Notes: generated from the sequence alone by a model not told the origin. Shown: positions 32,277 through 42,248, counted from the first letter of the stretch. The stretch: DNA of 64,000 nt from Evansella sp. LMS18 (GCF_024362785.1 NZ_CP093301.1:3410001-3474000); one strand, 5' to 3'. Translations and numbers: made by a program.

Positions 32277-32728
32277 TAATCCGGGATTGGAGGAGGCTGA
32301 ATGAGTCAGGATACACGCTTATCGAGATGCTGTTAGTGCTGGTTCTTCTCAGTTCTGTTCTTTTGATTGCATTTCCTGTATTCGGGGGGGCTGCAGAAGC
32401 AAAAAGCCTGGAGTATTTTTTTGAACAGCTTGAGTTGGATTTGTATGAAAGTCAGATGTCAGCGATGAGCGAGGGAATTACAGTACGTGTAGTTTTTTCG
32501 CCGGAAAACGGAACCTACAGGATTCGGCACGGGGTAAGGACCGTAAAAACCCGTTATTTCCCCAGTGGGCTCTCGGTAGCCTCGGGGACGCTCGATTATA
32601 ATGAGCTTCTTTTTATGCCTGGAGGTACAGTCTCAAAGTCAGGCAGCCTTATTTTTAATCACAGGAAAGACTCATACTTGCTTATGTTTCAGTTCGTCAG
32701 GGGGAGATTTTATATTGAAAAACTCTGA
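32273..32728 (+). CDS. comGD: ComGD, minor competence pseudopilin
   Basis: A 151-aa pilin-like protein if started at TTG 32273, which overlaps the comGC stop; the frame is open further upstream inside comGC but that part is not expected. The leader is basic and ends in NESG/YTLIEMLLVLVLLSSVLLIA, a class III prepilin signal with Glu5. The body is a small beta-rich domain. GGAGGAGG at 32286-32293 lies within the coding part, so the exact start is uncertain. It is a minor pseudopilin needed for pilus assembly. Confidence 0.88.
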   Translation: MIIRDWRRLNESGYTLIEMLLVLVLLSSVLLIAFPVFGGAAEAKSLEYFFEQLELDLYESQMSAMSEGITVRVVFSPENGTYRIRHGVRTVKTRYFPSGLSVASGTLDYNELLFMPGGTVSKSGSLIFNHRKDSYLLMFQFVRGRFYIEKL

Positions 32729-33167
32729 TGGCTTTACATTAACAGAAGTAATGGCCGGATTGCTTGTATTTGCAGTGGCGGCAGCTGTCATGCTGCCTGC
32801 TCTTAATTTAATTTATATGGAGAGGGTGGCTGTAAGGGAGGAAAGGGAGGGGGAAGAGGCGATTCATTTCCTTCTCCACATGATAATCCAGGGTAAAGAT
32901 GAAGTTCAGGCAGGACCTTTCCTGTATAAGGACAGAGAGTATACAGCGTCAGTGACAGAGAAAAACGGTAATCTTCGTTTATGTCTGTATTGGGAGGGAG
33001 TGAACGAAAGAGAATATGAGAGGTGTTTGTCAGCGACGGCTGAATCAAGAGGGAATGACATTTCTGGAAGTCATGGCAGGTCTGGCGATTTTTCTTACTA
33101 TCGCTTCTTTTATTCCTGCTGTTTTTACAGCGCTGAATACTTACAAGCCGGAAAGAGGAGCATATGA
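32715..33167 (+). CDS. comGE: ComGE, minor competence pseudopilin
   Basis: Start TTG 32715 overlaps the comGD end and follows GGGGGAG. The class III signal is NSDG/FTLTEVMAGLLVFAVAAAVM. The family normally has about 100-120 residues; here the frame runs 150 residues and covers the first 150 bases of comGF, which starts at 33016 in another frame. The tail from about residue 101 looks non-natural (Ser/Tyr/Cys-rich), so either a long overlap is real or an upstream stop was lost. Confidence 0.8.
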   Translation: MKNSDGFTLTEVMAGLLVFAVAAAVMLPALNLIYMERVAVREEREGEEAIHFLLHMIIQGKDEVQAGPFLYKDREYTASVTEKNGNLRLCLYWEGVNEREYERCLSATAESRGNDISGSHGRSGDFSYYRFFYSCCFYSAEYLQAGKRSI

Positions 33168-33504
33168 GGAAAAAGTGCTGTTCTTTGTTCAGCTTCAGTC
33201 CGAATTTCGGAAAAGCGGCACATACTGGACTAACGCTCAGGGAACGGTGTTGTTTTTTGACAGACCTGAGGACGGCAGTATAATTCGTTATGAATTATAT
33301 CAGGATAAAATCCGTCGGAGGGTCAACGGAACAGGGCATGAAGTATTCCTTCAGAAGACAGGGGCCTTCAGAGTGGAAGAGGATGATTATGGGATAATAC
33401 TCGCAGTCACTTCCCTGGATGGCAATGTTTTTGAAAGAACTGTTATTCATCCAGGAGAATTTTTAGGGCGTTCTGACCAGCAGGAGGAGAAAGATGAAAA
33501 ATGA
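33016..33504 (+). CDS. comGF: ComGF, minor competence pseudopilin
   Basis: A 162-aa pilin-like protein with the signal LNQEGMTFLEVMAGLAIFLT (processing after Gly, Glu at mature position 5) and the ComGF family body (LDGNVFERTVI, TVLFFDRPEDGSIIRYELYQ). The ATG at 33016 follows GGAGGGAGTGA at a larger distance. It overlaps comGE upstream and comGG downstream by 11 bases. Confidence 0.9.
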   Translation: MRGVCQRRLNQEGMTFLEVMAGLAIFLTIASFIPAVFTALNTYKPERGAYEEKVLFFVQLQSEFRKSGTYWTNAQGTVLFFDRPEDGSIIRYELYQDKIRRRVNGTGHEVFLQKTGAFRVEEDDYGIILAVTSLDGNVFERTVIHPGEFLGRSDQQEEKDEK

Positions 33505-33886
33505 GAAGGGCACTGTGTTGCTGCTCAGCCTTACATTAGTCTTTATCCTGTCGCTCCTCCTCCTTCATTCGCTCTCACTCTATGAAACAGAAAAACAGTT
33601 TTTGAAAATGGAAAAAGAATGGAATACACTTGATAATCTCCTCCTGACAGGTGCAGCTGGTATTACGAATCTCATGGAGAACAGCGATGGGAGCATACTT
33701 TCAGCCGGGAAAATAAAGCTGGAGAATGGGGAAGTGAATTATCGGGTTACGTTAACAGGAGAAAGTGAGGCATTAATCACCTTAACGGCCGAAACAGTTG
33801 CTGGCACGATAAAAACTGGAAGGTTTTATTATAACAGCAGTACAGGGGAGATAAACAACTGGGAGGAAGGAAGAAGGCTGAACTAA
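33494..33886 (+). CDS. comGG: ComGG, competence pilus protein
   Basis: A 130-aa protein with an N-terminal hydrophobic helix (VLLLSLTLVFILSLLLLHS) behind MKNEKG, lacking the canonical prepilin cleavage site as in B. subtilis ComGG, followed by a globular domain. ATG follows AGGAGAAAG and overlaps the comGF end. It is the last gene of the comG operon; a dispersed repeat follows. Confidence 0.87.
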   Translation: MKNEKGTVLLLSLTLVFILSLLLLHSLSLYETEKQFLKMEKEWNTLDNLLLTGAAGITNLMENSDGSILSAGKIKLENGEVNYRVTLTGESEALITLTAETVAGTIKTGRFYYNSSTGEINNWEEGRRLN

Positions 33887-33940
33887 ACGACACCTTGTTG
33901 TTTAAAGTATACAATGTTCTTTTTCGGGAAAACTGATAAA

Positions 33941-34070
33941 GAAAAGCGCCAAGCGAACTGAAAATCCATTTTTGACGGTCTTTAGCCGCCAAAAATTAGT
34001 TGAAGCCCTGCCCGCAGAAGCGTCCGTCCGAATCAGAAATCGAATAACAAAGTAAATAATGTTCGTATTA
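33941..34070 (-). repeat. Dispersed intergenic repeat, copy B (inverted relative to 9641-9775)
   Basis: Reverse complement of this stretch matches 9641-9775 over about 130 bases with scattered changes (TTCAACTAATTTTTGGCGGC versus TTCAACTAATTTTTGACGGC, for example). It fills most of the gap between comGG and yqzE. Confidence 0.75.
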
Positions 34071-34148
34071 AATATGTTAATCCTTAAGTATGAAAGTTAT
34101 TCAAGTGTAAAAAACAAATAAACAACAGGAACAGAGAGTGTGGAAAAA

Positions 34149-34349
34149 ATGAAAACAAACGATTACATTAAGTACATGACCCAGCAGATTGTCAGCTATG
34201 CAGACCTTCCTAAAGAAGAACGCCTTGCAAAGCGAGAGGAGAAGCGTTCTGCCCGGCAGCCAGGGATGTACCACTGGTTCGGCTTGCTGCCATATGCGAT
34301 CATGCAGCCGATCAAAGGCATAAAAAGAATCAAACGAGCCGGAAGATGA
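34149..34349 (+). CDS. yqzE: YqzE family small protein
   Basis: A 66-aa basic protein starting MKTNDYIKYMTQQIV, matching B. subtilis YqzE, which lies directly downstream of comG. An in-frame GTG at 34140, nine bases after AGGA, would add three residues. The C-terminus has a short hydrophobic stretch (WFGLLPYAIMQPI) and a Lys/Arg tail. The gene is often coregulated with competence; function unknown. Confidence 0.87.
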   Translation: MKTNDYIKYMTQQIVSYADLPKEERLAKREEKRSARQPGMYHWFGLLPYAIMQPIKGIKRIKRAGR

Positions 34350-34362
34350 CAAATATAAATTG

Positions 34363-34401
34363 ATGAACCTGGCAGGGAAAGCTGCCAGGTTCATTTTTTG
34401 A
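34363..34401. terminator. Bidirectional terminator between yqzE and yqhG
   Basis: ATGAACCTGGCAG (34363-34375) pairs perfectly with CTGCCAGGTTCAT (34382-34394), followed by T6; the right arm covers the yqhG stop codon. Confidence 0.9.
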
Positions 34402-35188
34402 GCGGGTGATTATAAAAATAAAACAAACCGCCGTTAAAAATATTGATTTCTATTTTTGGCTCATATTGTGCCTTTAATGCTTCTTTTTCCAGATAATATA
34501 CCTCTGGTTTTTCTTCCTCTTCTTCATAGAAACGTTCCAGCAGCTGTTCATCTTTTTCCCAGCGGCTTACTGCGTCTGCGGCCCAGGAGTAATCCTCCCG
34601 CTCGAGTCCGGAATAAAGGGAATTTTTGATTCTTTCTATACCCGATTTTACTTTAATGATTGGAGTTACAGTAAAACAGTAATCCGGAATCTGTTCATGA
34701 AAATTCATCCCGGCTATGGCTTCATACATGTTTTCAATCATTTCACCTGTAATCAGGCTGAGCCCTATGGAAAACAAGCGATCTTTTTTATGGTCACACA
34801 AGTAAGAGACTGACCCATTGATGTGCAGCCAAGGTTTTAAAGGGATAGATTCTGATTCTGGTTTGACTGACTCATAAAGCAGGGAACAGCTGCCCTTCTT
34901 CATCGCCGTATTGAAAATCTGGTGCAGTCTTGGGGAACCGAAGTGAATCTTTTCCCCCTTCAAATCTTCAGGGGCTGCAGAAGGGTCAGTTATAAGTGTT
35001 AACTTCATTGGGTTTGGAACACCATTTATTTTCTCAAGATAATGCCAGTAAAACGGCCGGTTCATCAAAGCCTTGTCCATGTCTATTGACAGCTGTACAT
35101 GAAGGTGTCCTTCAGATTCTTCCAGAAGAGGGCTTTCATGCTCCTGAAAGAATCTTTTTAAATAAGAATGTATTTCTGCCTGGTTCAT
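34391..35188 (-). CDS. yqhG: YqhG family protein
   Basis: A 265-aa cytoplasmic protein, close to B. subtilis YqhG in length and position. Family blocks include MNQAEIHSYLKRFFQEHESP, NRPFYWHYLEKINGVPNPM and FGSPRLHQIF. No catalytic motif is known. It starts in the stop codon of the helicase gene yqhH (four-base overlap), so the two are cotranslated. Function unknown, presumably linked to YqhH. Confidence 0.9.
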   Translation of the reverse strand: MNQAEIHSYLKRFFQEHESPLLEESEGHLHVQLSIDMDKALMNRPFYWHYLEKINGVPNPMKLTLITDPSAAPEDLKGEKIHFGSPRLHQIFNTAMKKGSCSLLYESVKPESESIPLKPWLHINGSVSYLCDHKKDRLFSIGLSLITGEMIENMYEAIAGMNFHEQIPDYCFTVTPIIKVKSGIERIKNSLYSGLEREDYSWAADAVSRWEKDEQLLERFYEEEEEKPEVYYLEKEALKAQYEPKIEINIFNGGLFYFYNHPLKK

Positions 35189-36843
35189 AGCGACATCCTT
35201 TCTGAACTGTCCGGAGCAATAATGGAGGAGAGATTATCCATTTTAACGCGTATTTCTCCATCTGTTTCGGAGTTCAGCAAAATCCTGGATACATGGTCTT
35301 CCAGCTGGTTTTCCGGAAAATTCTCCAGAATGGCATCCAGTTTTCCTATTACACCTTCAAATAAGCCGATTTTTTTATACAGAAGATTTAATATATGGTC
35401 CTCGATTGTTCCGTCTACAGCAAAATTATGAATTTCCACATCATGCTCCTGTCCCAGCCGGTGAATACGCCCAATTCTCTGTTCTATCCGCATCGGATTC
35501 CATGGGAGGTCATAGTTTATCATCTTATGGCAGAACTGCAGGTTGATACCTTCCCCTCCAGCTTCGGTAGCGATCAAAACTTGTGCATTGTTCTGGAAGA
35601 GCTGTTTCATCCAGTCTTTTTTACTTCGTTTAAATCCTCCCCGGAATGGGACGGAACGAATGCCGTGCTGTCCAAGGAACCACTGAAGATAAAGCTGTGT
35701 AGCCCTGTATTCTGTGAAAATAATGACTTTTTCGTCTGAACCCTTGATAAGGGAAAGGACTTTCTCCGCTTTGGAATTTGTCTGCACCTCATTAAGTATA
35801 TTCAGTATGTTGCTGAGTTCTTCGGTCACTTCCTTGTTTTCCTGGTATTGGTCCACAAGATTTCTTAATGTGACAAAGGCGGCTTCCCTGCTTGAACAAA
35901 CTTCCCGCTGCAGAGTAAGGACTGTGAAAGCGAGACCCTGTGTCTCCATGCTTCCCCGCCATTTATGCTTTATATTGCAAACTGCTTCATACAGCCTTCT
36001 TTCTTCCTCGGTGAAATGAATCTTTACCGTTTCAATGATCCGCTTCGGCCAGTCCATCCCTGAGTCTGAACGGCGGTTCCGGATCATTACTTTCTGTATC
36101 AGTTCATTCAGCTGCTCATGGGCTGCCCCTTCTTTATACTTTTTCTCAAACCCTGCTTCAGCCCCAAGATGCCCCGGTTTAAGGAGGGTTATTAAATGGA
36201 ACACTTCACTCAGTTTGTTTTGCACCGGTGTGGCTGTCAGGAGAAGGCAGAATTTCTTTTTCAGGCTTCTGACAAACTGATAATTTTTTGTTTGTTTATT
36301 TTTCAGCTTGTGTGCTTCGTCCACAATGATAAAATCATAATCAATATTCTGGATTACGCAAGCGTGAGGCGGCCTTTTCGCCGTATCTATAGAGGTGACG
36401 GTGACATCTATATTCTCCCAAGCAGGTTTTTTCCGCTGCTCAATTGCCGGTATGAAGAATTTTTCGTTCAGTTCCCGGCACCACTGGGTTACTAGGGAAG
36501 CAGGAACAAGTATAAGCACTTTTTTTACAAGTCCCCGAATCATATACTCTTTTAAAATTAACCCTGCTTCAATTGTTTTTCCAAGACCAACTTCATCTGC
36601 AAGAACCGCTTTTCCATTCATTTTTTCAATCACTGTCCTGGCAGTCTCGTACTGGTGGGGATAGATTGTTAAATCAGGCAGGTGTTTCGGCGCTTCAAGA
36701 CCGTAAAAGTCAGAAACTAGTCTCTGTTTACCTGCCTCGTATGCCATTTTGAATTTTGTCCATGTTCCAAGATCCCTGTTGTTTTCAAGGCAATTAATAA
36801 ATTCCTCAGCCCATTCATCGTCAAAATGTATTTCAGGTTTCAA
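35185..36843 (-). CDS. yqhH: SNF2-family helicase YqhH
   Basis: A 552-aa SF2 ATPase of the SNF2/RapA type. Motif I is LADEVGLGKTIEAGLIL near residue 95, motif II is IIVDEAHKLKN, motif III LLLTATPVQNKLSE, motif V/VI in the C-terminal RecA-like half are ATEAGGEGINLQFCH and RIEQRIGRIHRLGQ. The start is TTG 36843 after AAGGAG with an eight-base gap. It is divergent from gcvT with the glycine riboswitch between them, as in B. subtilis. It probably remodels protein-nucleic acid complexes; substrate unknown. Confidence 0.93.
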   Translation of the reverse strand: MKPEIHFDDEWAEEFINCLENNRDLGTWTKFKMAYEAGKQRLVSDFYGLEAPKHLPDLTIYPHQYETARTVIEKMNGKAVLADEVGLGKTIEAGLILKEYMIRGLVKKVLILVPASLVTQWCRELNEKFFIPAIEQRKKPAWENIDVTVTSIDTAKRPPHACVIQNIDYDFIIVDEAHKLKNKQTKNYQFVRSLKKKFCLLLTATPVQNKLSEVFHLITLLKPGHLGAEAGFEKKYKEGAAHEQLNELIQKVMIRNRRSDSGMDWPKRIIETVKIHFTEEERRLYEAVCNIKHKWRGSMETQGLAFTVLTLQREVCSSREAAFVTLRNLVDQYQENKEVTEELSNILNILNEVQTNSKAEKVLSLIKGSDEKVIIFTEYRATQLYLQWFLGQHGIRSVPFRGGFKRSKKDWMKQLFQNNAQVLIATEAGGEGINLQFCHKMINYDLPWNPMRIEQRIGRIHRLGQEHDVEIHNFAVDGTIEDHILNLLYKKIGLFEGVIGKLDAILENFPENQLEDHVSRILLNSETDGEIRVKMDNLSSIIAPDSSERMSL

Positions 36844-37094
36844 ATTGACCGCTCCTTTCCAGTTGCTTAAATAGCTGATCCTTAGCCTGGCCAGCGGTGT
36901 TCAGAAAACACCGGATTATAATTATTCGAAAACTGAGAGGACCTGTACACACAAAAAATAAGAAAGTTCTGTGTTGCAAGTAAAATTAAGATAATGGTAC
37001 TATGTACATAGTGAATCGATGCTTAATCAATATTATGAACCTATTTTTAATAATTCATGAATATTGATTTCCAAACACAAATATTTTGCGGATG

Positions 37095-37329
37095 ACAGCA
37101 TGGGGAGAGGGCGTCCAGTTTATTGCGGGAAACTGCACAAAAATTGGGCGACGCCGAAGGAGCAAGCGCAACACAGCGTGAATCTCTCAGGCAAAACAGA
37201 CTCTTGCTGGACGCACCTCTGGAAAGTTCCCGGACGATGAGGGCCGGGCACCCAAGGGGCTACCTTCACATATTCATTGTTTAACAGACGCTGACTTGCT
37301 GCTGTGAAGGGAAACTCTCAGGTCACAAC
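37095..37329 (+). promoter_or_regulatory. Tandem glycine riboswitch upstream of gcvT
   Basis: Two glycine aptamers in series. Aptamer 1 (about 37098-37215) has GGGGAGAGG, GCCGAAGGAGCAAGCGC and AATCTCTCAGGCAAAACAGAC. Aptamer 2 (about 37225-37329) has ATGAGGGCCGGGCACCCAAG, GAAGGGAAACTCTCAGG and TCACAACGACAGAG. The expression platform is the terminator that follows. Glycine binding switches on the glycine cleavage operon. Confidence 0.94.
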
Positions 37330-37373
37330 GACAGAGACTGGCTCATACGTGAGGCACGTCTCTGTCTTTTTTT
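37330..37373 (+). terminator. Riboswitch-controlled terminator
   Basis: GACAGAGAC (37330-37338) pairs with GTCTCTGTC (37358-37366), followed by T7. The left arm abuts aptamer 2, fitting glycine-dependent antitermination. Confidence 0.88.
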
Positions 37374-37477
37374 GTGTTTTTACAGCTTACCTGACACAAA
37401 AGATTAACAGCCGGGCCTTCACATTTATATTTATGCCCTGATTGAAAACGATTACAAAAAAGCGGAGGTGGCTTACT

Positions 37478-38569
37478 TTGGCAAACAAGAAAACACCATT
37501 ATACGAGATTTATCAGGCTTACAACGGAAAGACAATTGATTTTGGCGGCTGGGATCTTCCTGTCCAGTTTTCAGGGATTAAAGAAGAGCACGAGGCAGTG
37601 AGGACAAAGGCGGGTCTGTTTGATGTTTCCCATATGGGAGAGATTGAAGTGAAAGGGAAGGATGCCTTGCCTTATCTTCAGAAAATGCTGACGAATAATG
37701 TGGCGAAGCTGAAAGATAACGCATGCCAGTACCATGCAATGTGTTATGAAGACGGGGGAACAGTTGATGACCTCGTGCTCTACAAGCGAAATGAGGAAGA
37801 TTATCTCCTTGTTGTGAATGCTTCAAATATTGAAAAAGATTTTGATTGGCTGACCCAGCATGCTGAAGGCGAAGTGGAAATCAACAATGTATCAGACGAA
37901 TACGCCCAAATTGCGGTACAAGGACCACTTGCAGAGCAGATAACACAACAGCTTACGGAGACGGATCTGTCGGAAATTACTTTCTTCAAGTTCCGGGAAG
38001 GTGTAAATCTTGACGGTAAAGAGGTCCTCATTTCCAGAACAGGCTACACAGGAGAAGATGGCTTTGAAATCTATTGCCGGCCTGAAGACGCTGCAGCTCT
38101 CTGGAAAGCTGTTCTCTCAGCAGGGGAAGAAGATGGCATTGTGCCATGCGGACTCGGAGCGAGGGATACACTTCGTTTTGAAGCGCGCCTTCCTCTGTAC
38201 GGGCAGGAACTTTCAAAAGATATCACACCTGTTGAAGCAGGGATCGGTTTTGCCGTGAAACCTGATAAGGAAGAAGACTTCTTCGGAAAAGAAGTCCTCA
38301 AAAAGCAGAAAGAAGAAGGAGCATCAAGGAAGCTTGTAGGTCTTGAGATGATTGATAAAGGTATTCCCCGTACAGATTATGAAGTATTTAAAGACGGGGA
38401 AAAAATCGGTTTCGTAACAACTGGCACACAGTCACCTACATTGAAGAAAAACGTAGGTCTGGCACTTATCGATTCAAAGTATAAAGATCTTGATACGGAA
38501 GTGGAAGTCCAGGTAAGAAAACGCCGTTTAAAGGCAAAAGTTGTTGCAACTCCGTTTTATAAACGTTAA
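37478..38569 (+). CDS. gcvT: Aminomethyltransferase, glycine cleavage T protein
   Basis: A 363-aa enzyme that transfers the methylene carbon from the aminomethyl-lipoyl H protein to tetrahydrofolate, releasing ammonia. The start is TTG 37478, seven bases after GCGGAGGTG, giving [20 protein letters not shown]; a longer frame lacks a ribosome binding site. Family blocks are [35 protein letters not shown], the folate-binding [14 protein letters not shown] and [12 protein letters not shown]. First gene of gcvT-gcvPA-gcvPB. Confidence 0.96.
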   Translation: MANKKTPLYEIYQAYNGKTIDFGGWDLPVQFSGIKEEHEAVRTKAGLFDVSHMGEIEVKGKDALPYLQKMLTNNVAKLKDNACQYHAMCYEDGGTVDDLVLYKRNEEDYLLVVNASNIEKDFDWLTQHAEGEVEINNVSDEYAQIAVQGPLAEQITQQLTETDLSEITFFKFREGVNLDGKEVLISRTGYTGEDGFEIYCRPEDAAALWKAVLSAGEEDGIVPCGLGARDTLRFEARLPLYGQELSKDITPVEAGIGFAVKPDKEEDFFGKEVLKKQKEEGASRKLVGLEMIDKGIPRTDYEVFKDGEKIGFVTTGTQSPTLKKNVGLALIDSKYKDLDTEVEVQVRKRRLKAKVVATPFYKR

Positions 38570-38593
38570 TAGTCCAAAGGGGGATGACCTAAA

Positions 38594-39937
38594 GTGAAAT
38601 TTCGCTATTTGCCAATGACGGATAAAGACCAGAAAGATATGATGGAAACGATTGGGATAGACAATATAGAGAAACTGTTTGCCGATATCCCGAAAGATAT
38701 TCGCTTTGATGGAGAGTTGAAAATTGAAGAAGCTCTTGATGAAACGACACTTCTGAAGGAAATGGGCCGGCTGGCAAACAAAAATATTAATATTAAAGAA
38801 TATAATTCTTTTCTTGGCGCCGGTGTTTACGAACATTATGTGCCGACAGTAGTAAATCATATGCTTCTCCGTTCTGAATTTTATACCGCTTATACGCCGT
38901 ACCAGCCTGAAATTTCCCAGGGGGAGCTGCAGGCAATCTTCGAATTCCAGACAATGGTCTGCGAGCTTACAGGTATGGAAATTGCTAACTCCTCCATGTA
39001 TGACGGTCCTACTGCCCTGGCTGAAGCCGCTATGATGAGCGCCGGGCATACACGTAAGAAAACGATACTTGTTTCAAAGACAGTTCACCCGGAAGCAAGA
39101 GAAGTACTTAAGACGAATGCAAAAGGCCAGAACTTAACAGTAATTGAAATTGATGAGAAAGACGGAGTAACGGACCTTGACCATCTTTCCTCTGAATATA
39201 ATGATGATACAGCATGTGTACTCGTCCAGTACCCTAACTTCCTTGGTAACGTGGAAGATTTAAAAGCAATAGAAGAAATCGCCCATCAGGGAAAAGGACT
39301 GTTCGTTGTGTCTTCTAACCCTCTGAGCCTTGGAGTTCTTCAGCCTCCTGGAAAGTTTGGAGCAGATGTAGTAGTTGGGGATGTCCAGCCATTTGGTATT
39401 TCCACACAGCTTGGCGGACCTCATTGCGGTTATTTTGCAGTTACGAAGAAATTAATGCGTAAGGTACCCGGGCGTCTTGTAGGGCAGACAGCTGACGATC
39501 ACGGCAACCGCGGTTTTGTACTGACACTGCAGGCGAGAGAACAGCATATTCGAAGGGACAAAGCTACAAGTAACATTTGTTCCAACCAGGCATTGAATGC
39601 CCTTGCTGCATCTATTGCTATGAGTGCTCTAGGTAAGCATGGCGTGAAAGACATGGCAATGCAAAACATTCAGAAAGCACATTATGCGAAAGAACAGCTT
39701 AAGAAAAACGGTCTGGAAATCGCTTTTGACAAGCCGACTTTTAATGAATTTGTTGTCCGATTGAATAAACCGGTTAAAGAAGTGAACGAAGAACTGTTAT
39801 CGCATAAAATAATCGGCGGATATGATCTATCCAGAGATTACCCGGATAAAGAGAATATGATGCTTGTAGCTGTAACGGAACTGCGTTCTAAAGAAGATAT
39901 CGAAGAATTCGCATCAGTATTGGGGGGAGTAAAATGA
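38594..39937 (+). CDS. gcvPA: Glycine dehydrogenase (decarboxylating) subunit 1
   Basis: A 447-aa N-terminal half of the split P protein, which decarboxylates glycine with PLP together with GcvPB. GTG start after GGGGGATG. Typical blocks are [53 protein letters not shown] and [20 protein letters not shown]. It overlaps gcvPB by four bases. The H protein is not encoded here; LipM downstream supplies its lipoyl route. Confidence 0.96.
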   Translation: MKFRYLPMTDKDQKDMMETIGIDNIEKLFADIPKDIRFDGELKIEEALDETTLLKEMGRLANKNINIKEYNSFLGAGVYEHYVPTVVNHMLLRSEFYTAYTPYQPEISQGELQAIFEFQTMVCELTGMEIANSSMYDGPTALAEAAMMSAGHTRKKTILVSKTVHPEAREVLKTNAKGQNLTVIEIDEKDGVTDLDHLSSEYNDDTACVLVQYPNFLGNVEDLKAIEEIAHQGKGLFVVSSNPLSLGVLQPPGKFGADVVVGDVQPFGISTQLGGPHCGYFAVTKKLMRKVPGRLVGQTADDHGNRGFVLTLQAREQHIRRDKATSNICSNQALNALAASIAMSALGKHGVKDMAMQNIQKAHYAKEQLKKNGLEIAFDKPTFNEFVVRLNKPVKEVNEELLSHKIIGGYDLSRDYPDKENMMLVAVTELRSKEDIEEFASVLGGVK

Positions 39938-41397
39938 ACCGGGAAAACCAGGAATTGATTTTTGAAGTCAGCAAGGAAGGGCGTGTTGGATACAGCCTGC
40001 CTGAACTCGATGTGCCGGAAACTAATCTGAATGATCTGATCCCGTCAGAGTACCAGCGTGAAGAAGAGCCTGATCTTCCTGAAGTCTCTGAACTGCAGAT
40101 TGTCCGCCATTATACGGCACTTTCAACAAGAAACCACGGAGTGGACTCAGGTTTTTATCCCCTTGGTTCTTGTACGATGAAGTATAATCCGAAAATTAAT
40201 GAAGATGTAGCGAGATTCCCGGGCTTTGCCCACCTGCACCCGTACCAGGACCCTTCCACGATCCAGGGAGCCCTTGAACTTATGTATAAACTGCAGACGT
40301 CCCTTGAAGAAATCACAGGGATGGATCAGGTGACACTGCAGCCTGCAGCAGGAGCACATGGCGAATGGACAGGTTTGATGATGATCCGCGCATTCCATGA
40401 AGCAAACGGGGATTATCACCGTACAAAAGTAATCGTGCCTGACTCTGCGCACGGTACGAACCCTGCATCTGCCACTGTAGCCGGTTTTGAATCCGTCACA
40501 GTGCGTTCAAATGAAAAAGGAATTGTGGACCTGGATCACCTTCGTGAGGTTGTTGGGGAAGACACAGCAGCGCTCATGCTGACAAATCCGAACACTCTTG
40601 GCCTGTTTGAAGAGGAAATCGTTGAAATGGCTAAGATCGTGCACGAAGCCGGAGGTAAACTCTACTATGACGGAGCGAACTCTAATGCGATTCTCGGGAT
40701 TACCCGTCCAGGAGATATGGGATTTGACGTTGTCCATTTAAATCTTCATAAAACCTTCACGACACCTCATGGTGGAGGAGGTCCTGGGTCCGGTCCTGTC
40801 GGCGTTAAAAAGGAACTGGTTCCATACCTGCCTAAGCCGGTTATCATGAAGGATGGAGACAACTACTACTTTGAATATAACCTGCCGGAATCTATCGGAA
40901 GAGTGAAGCCTTATTACGGAAACTTCGGTATTAACGTAAGGGCGTACACCTACATCCGTACTATGGGGCCGGTTGGGCTCCGTAAAGTTTCCGAGTTTGC
41001 TGTGTTGAACGCCAACTATATGTTCCGCCGTCTGGAGCCGTATTTTGACGCTCCGTACCAACAGCACTGCAAACATGAATTTGTCCTTTCCGGCCGCAGG
41101 CAGAAAAAATTAGGTGTGCGTACGCTTGATATTGCGAAACGCCTTCTTGACTTTGGCTATCATCCTCCGACAATCTACTTCCCATTGAATGTGGAAGAGT
41201 GCCTGATGATAGAGCCGACTGAAACTGAGTCAAAAGAAACACTGGACGAGTTCATCGATGCGATGATACAAATCGCTAAGGAAGCAGAGGAAAATCCAGA
41301 GATTGTACAGGAAGCGCCTCATAACACGGTAATCGACCGCCTGGATGAAACTACAGCTGCCAGAAAACCGGTTTTACGCTACCAGAAAGAAAGCTGA
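39934..41397 (+). CDS. gcvPB: Glycine dehydrogenase (decarboxylating) subunit 2
   Basis: A 487-aa C-terminal half of the P protein carrying the PLP lysine in [20 protein letters not shown]. Other blocks are [38 protein letters not shown] and [17 protein letters not shown]. It starts within the gcvPA stop and is closed by a strong terminator. Together with GcvPA, GcvT, GcvH and dihydrolipoyl dehydrogenase it forms the glycine cleavage complex. Confidence 0.96.
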   Translation: MNRENQELIFEVSKEGRVGYSLPELDVPETNLNDLIPSEYQREEEPDLPEVSELQIVRHYTALSTRNHGVDSGFYPLGSCTMKYNPKINEDVARFPGFAHLHPYQDPSTIQGALELMYKLQTSLEEITGMDQVTLQPAAGAHGEWTGLMMIRAFHEANGDYHRTKVIVPDSAHGTNPASATVAGFESVTVRSNEKGIVDLDHLREVVGEDTAALMLTNPNTLGLFEEEIVEMAKIVHEAGGKLYYDGANSNAILGITRPGDMGFDVVHLNLHKTFTTPHGGGGPGSGPVGVKKELVPYLPKPVIMKDGDNYYFEYNLPESIGRVKPYYGNFGINVRAYTYIRTMGPVGLRKVSEFAVLNANYMFRRLEPYFDAPYQQHCKHEFVLSGRRQKKLGVRTLDIAKRLLDFGYHPPTIYFPLNVEECLMIEPTETESKETLDEFIDAMIQIAKEAEENPEIVQEAPHNTVIDRLDETTAARKPVLRYQKES

Positions 41398-41399
41398 TA

Positions 41400-41440
41400 A
41401 AAAAACCTCCTTCCCGGTTCGTCCGGGAGGAGGTTTTTTA
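41400..41440 (+). terminator. Terminator of the gcv operon
   Basis: AAAAAACCTCCTTCCCGG pairs with CCGGGAGGAGGTTTTTT with one bulge, loop TTCGT. Confidence 0.92.
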
Positions 41441-41477
41441 TATGCTAAATATGAAAGTATAAATTTCCGAGATAATT

Positions 41478-41867
41478 GTCTAGCTCCAGCGACGAGCGTT
41501 TACATCACGAGTATGCTTCGAGTTGTCTCGACGGATACACCTCGAAGCGATGCTCGAAGAGGAAGAGACAGCTATTCGAGGTCACTTCAGGCAGGCCACT
41601 ACCTGAATTTGCATCTGTGCTGCCTTGCGACGAGTAATCGCAGGAGCACATGGAAGCCAAAGAGCGGCTTCCGTCTTGCATCCTCGAGTAAGCTGTCCAA
41701 CGAGCATAGCCTCTTGAAAATCTGCGAGTTGCCTCGACGGATACACTCCGGAGCTGTACTCGCAGAGGAAGAGGCAGTGCTTGGGCCTGCGGTTACTCGG
41801 CCCAAATTTACGCTTCGAAGCAACGCAGGCCGCATTTGTCGCTCGTGACCAAGGCGCTTGCGCTTTT
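41478..41867 (+). repeat. Dispersed Bacillaceae intergenic repeat, long mosaic copy
   Basis: The stretch starts GTCTAGCTCCAGCG and ends GTCGCTCGTGACCAAGGCGC, TTGCGCTTTT, ends shared with a shorter copy at 52788-52905. Inside are two copies of a module of about 50 bases (CGAGTTGTCTCGACGGATAC ... GAAGAGGAAGAGAC at 41519-41570 and CGAGTTGCCTCGACGGATAC ... GCAGAGGAAGAGGC at 41724-41776). The segment AGCCAAAGAGCGGCTTC is a small hairpin common to both copies. Frames through it look non-coding. Confidence 0.8.
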
Positions 41868-41873
41868 CTTTCT

Positions 41874-42248
41874 TTATTTTTTAATTTTACCTGACCATTT
41901 TCTGAATCCGCCTTTTAAGGAAACAACTTCTTCCACACCGCGTTTTTTACGGAGGATTTTCGCCGCCTGTACGCATCTGCTGCCGCTCTGGCAGTACAGG
42001 TAAACAGGCTTGTCCGGCCGGATCTCAGATGCCCGCTGGCGAAGCTGTGACAAAGGAATATTCCTGGCACCGAGAATATAACCAGTCTTGAATTCTCTTT
42101 CCTCACGAACATCAATCAGCTGGGCCTTACGGTAGTCTTTTTTGAATTCTTCCTGCTCCAGCGATTTCATGTATTTAGGTTTCTTCATACGAACCACTAT
42201 AAAGACAATCAGAATAATGGTTAAAATAATAAGAGTCCATGGTGTCAT
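41874..42248 (-). CDS. yqhL: YqhL, membrane-anchored rhodanese-like protein
   Basis: A 124-aa protein with an N-terminal membrane segment (ILTIILIVFIVVRM) and a cytosolic rhodanese domain (about residues 30-122). The catalytic loop YCQSGSRC has the persulfide-forming Cys. Length and place between gcvPB and lipM match B. subtilis YqhL. It probably handles sulfane sulfur; the partner is unknown, though the adjacent lipoate and glycine cleavage genes are suggestive. Confidence 0.93.
   Translation of the reverse strand: MTPWTLIILTIILIVFIVVRMKKPKYMKSLEQEEFKKDYRKAQLIDVREEREFKTGYILGARNIPLSQLRQRASEIRPDKPVYLYCQSGSRCVQAAKILRKKRGVEEVVSLKGGFRKWSGKIKK

Noticed and set aside
41345-41848. Long plus-strand frame and a minus-strand frame over the intergenic repeat
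   Set aside because: They overlap the gcvPB end, terminator and dispersed repeat; composition is repeat-like and no ribosome binding site is present.
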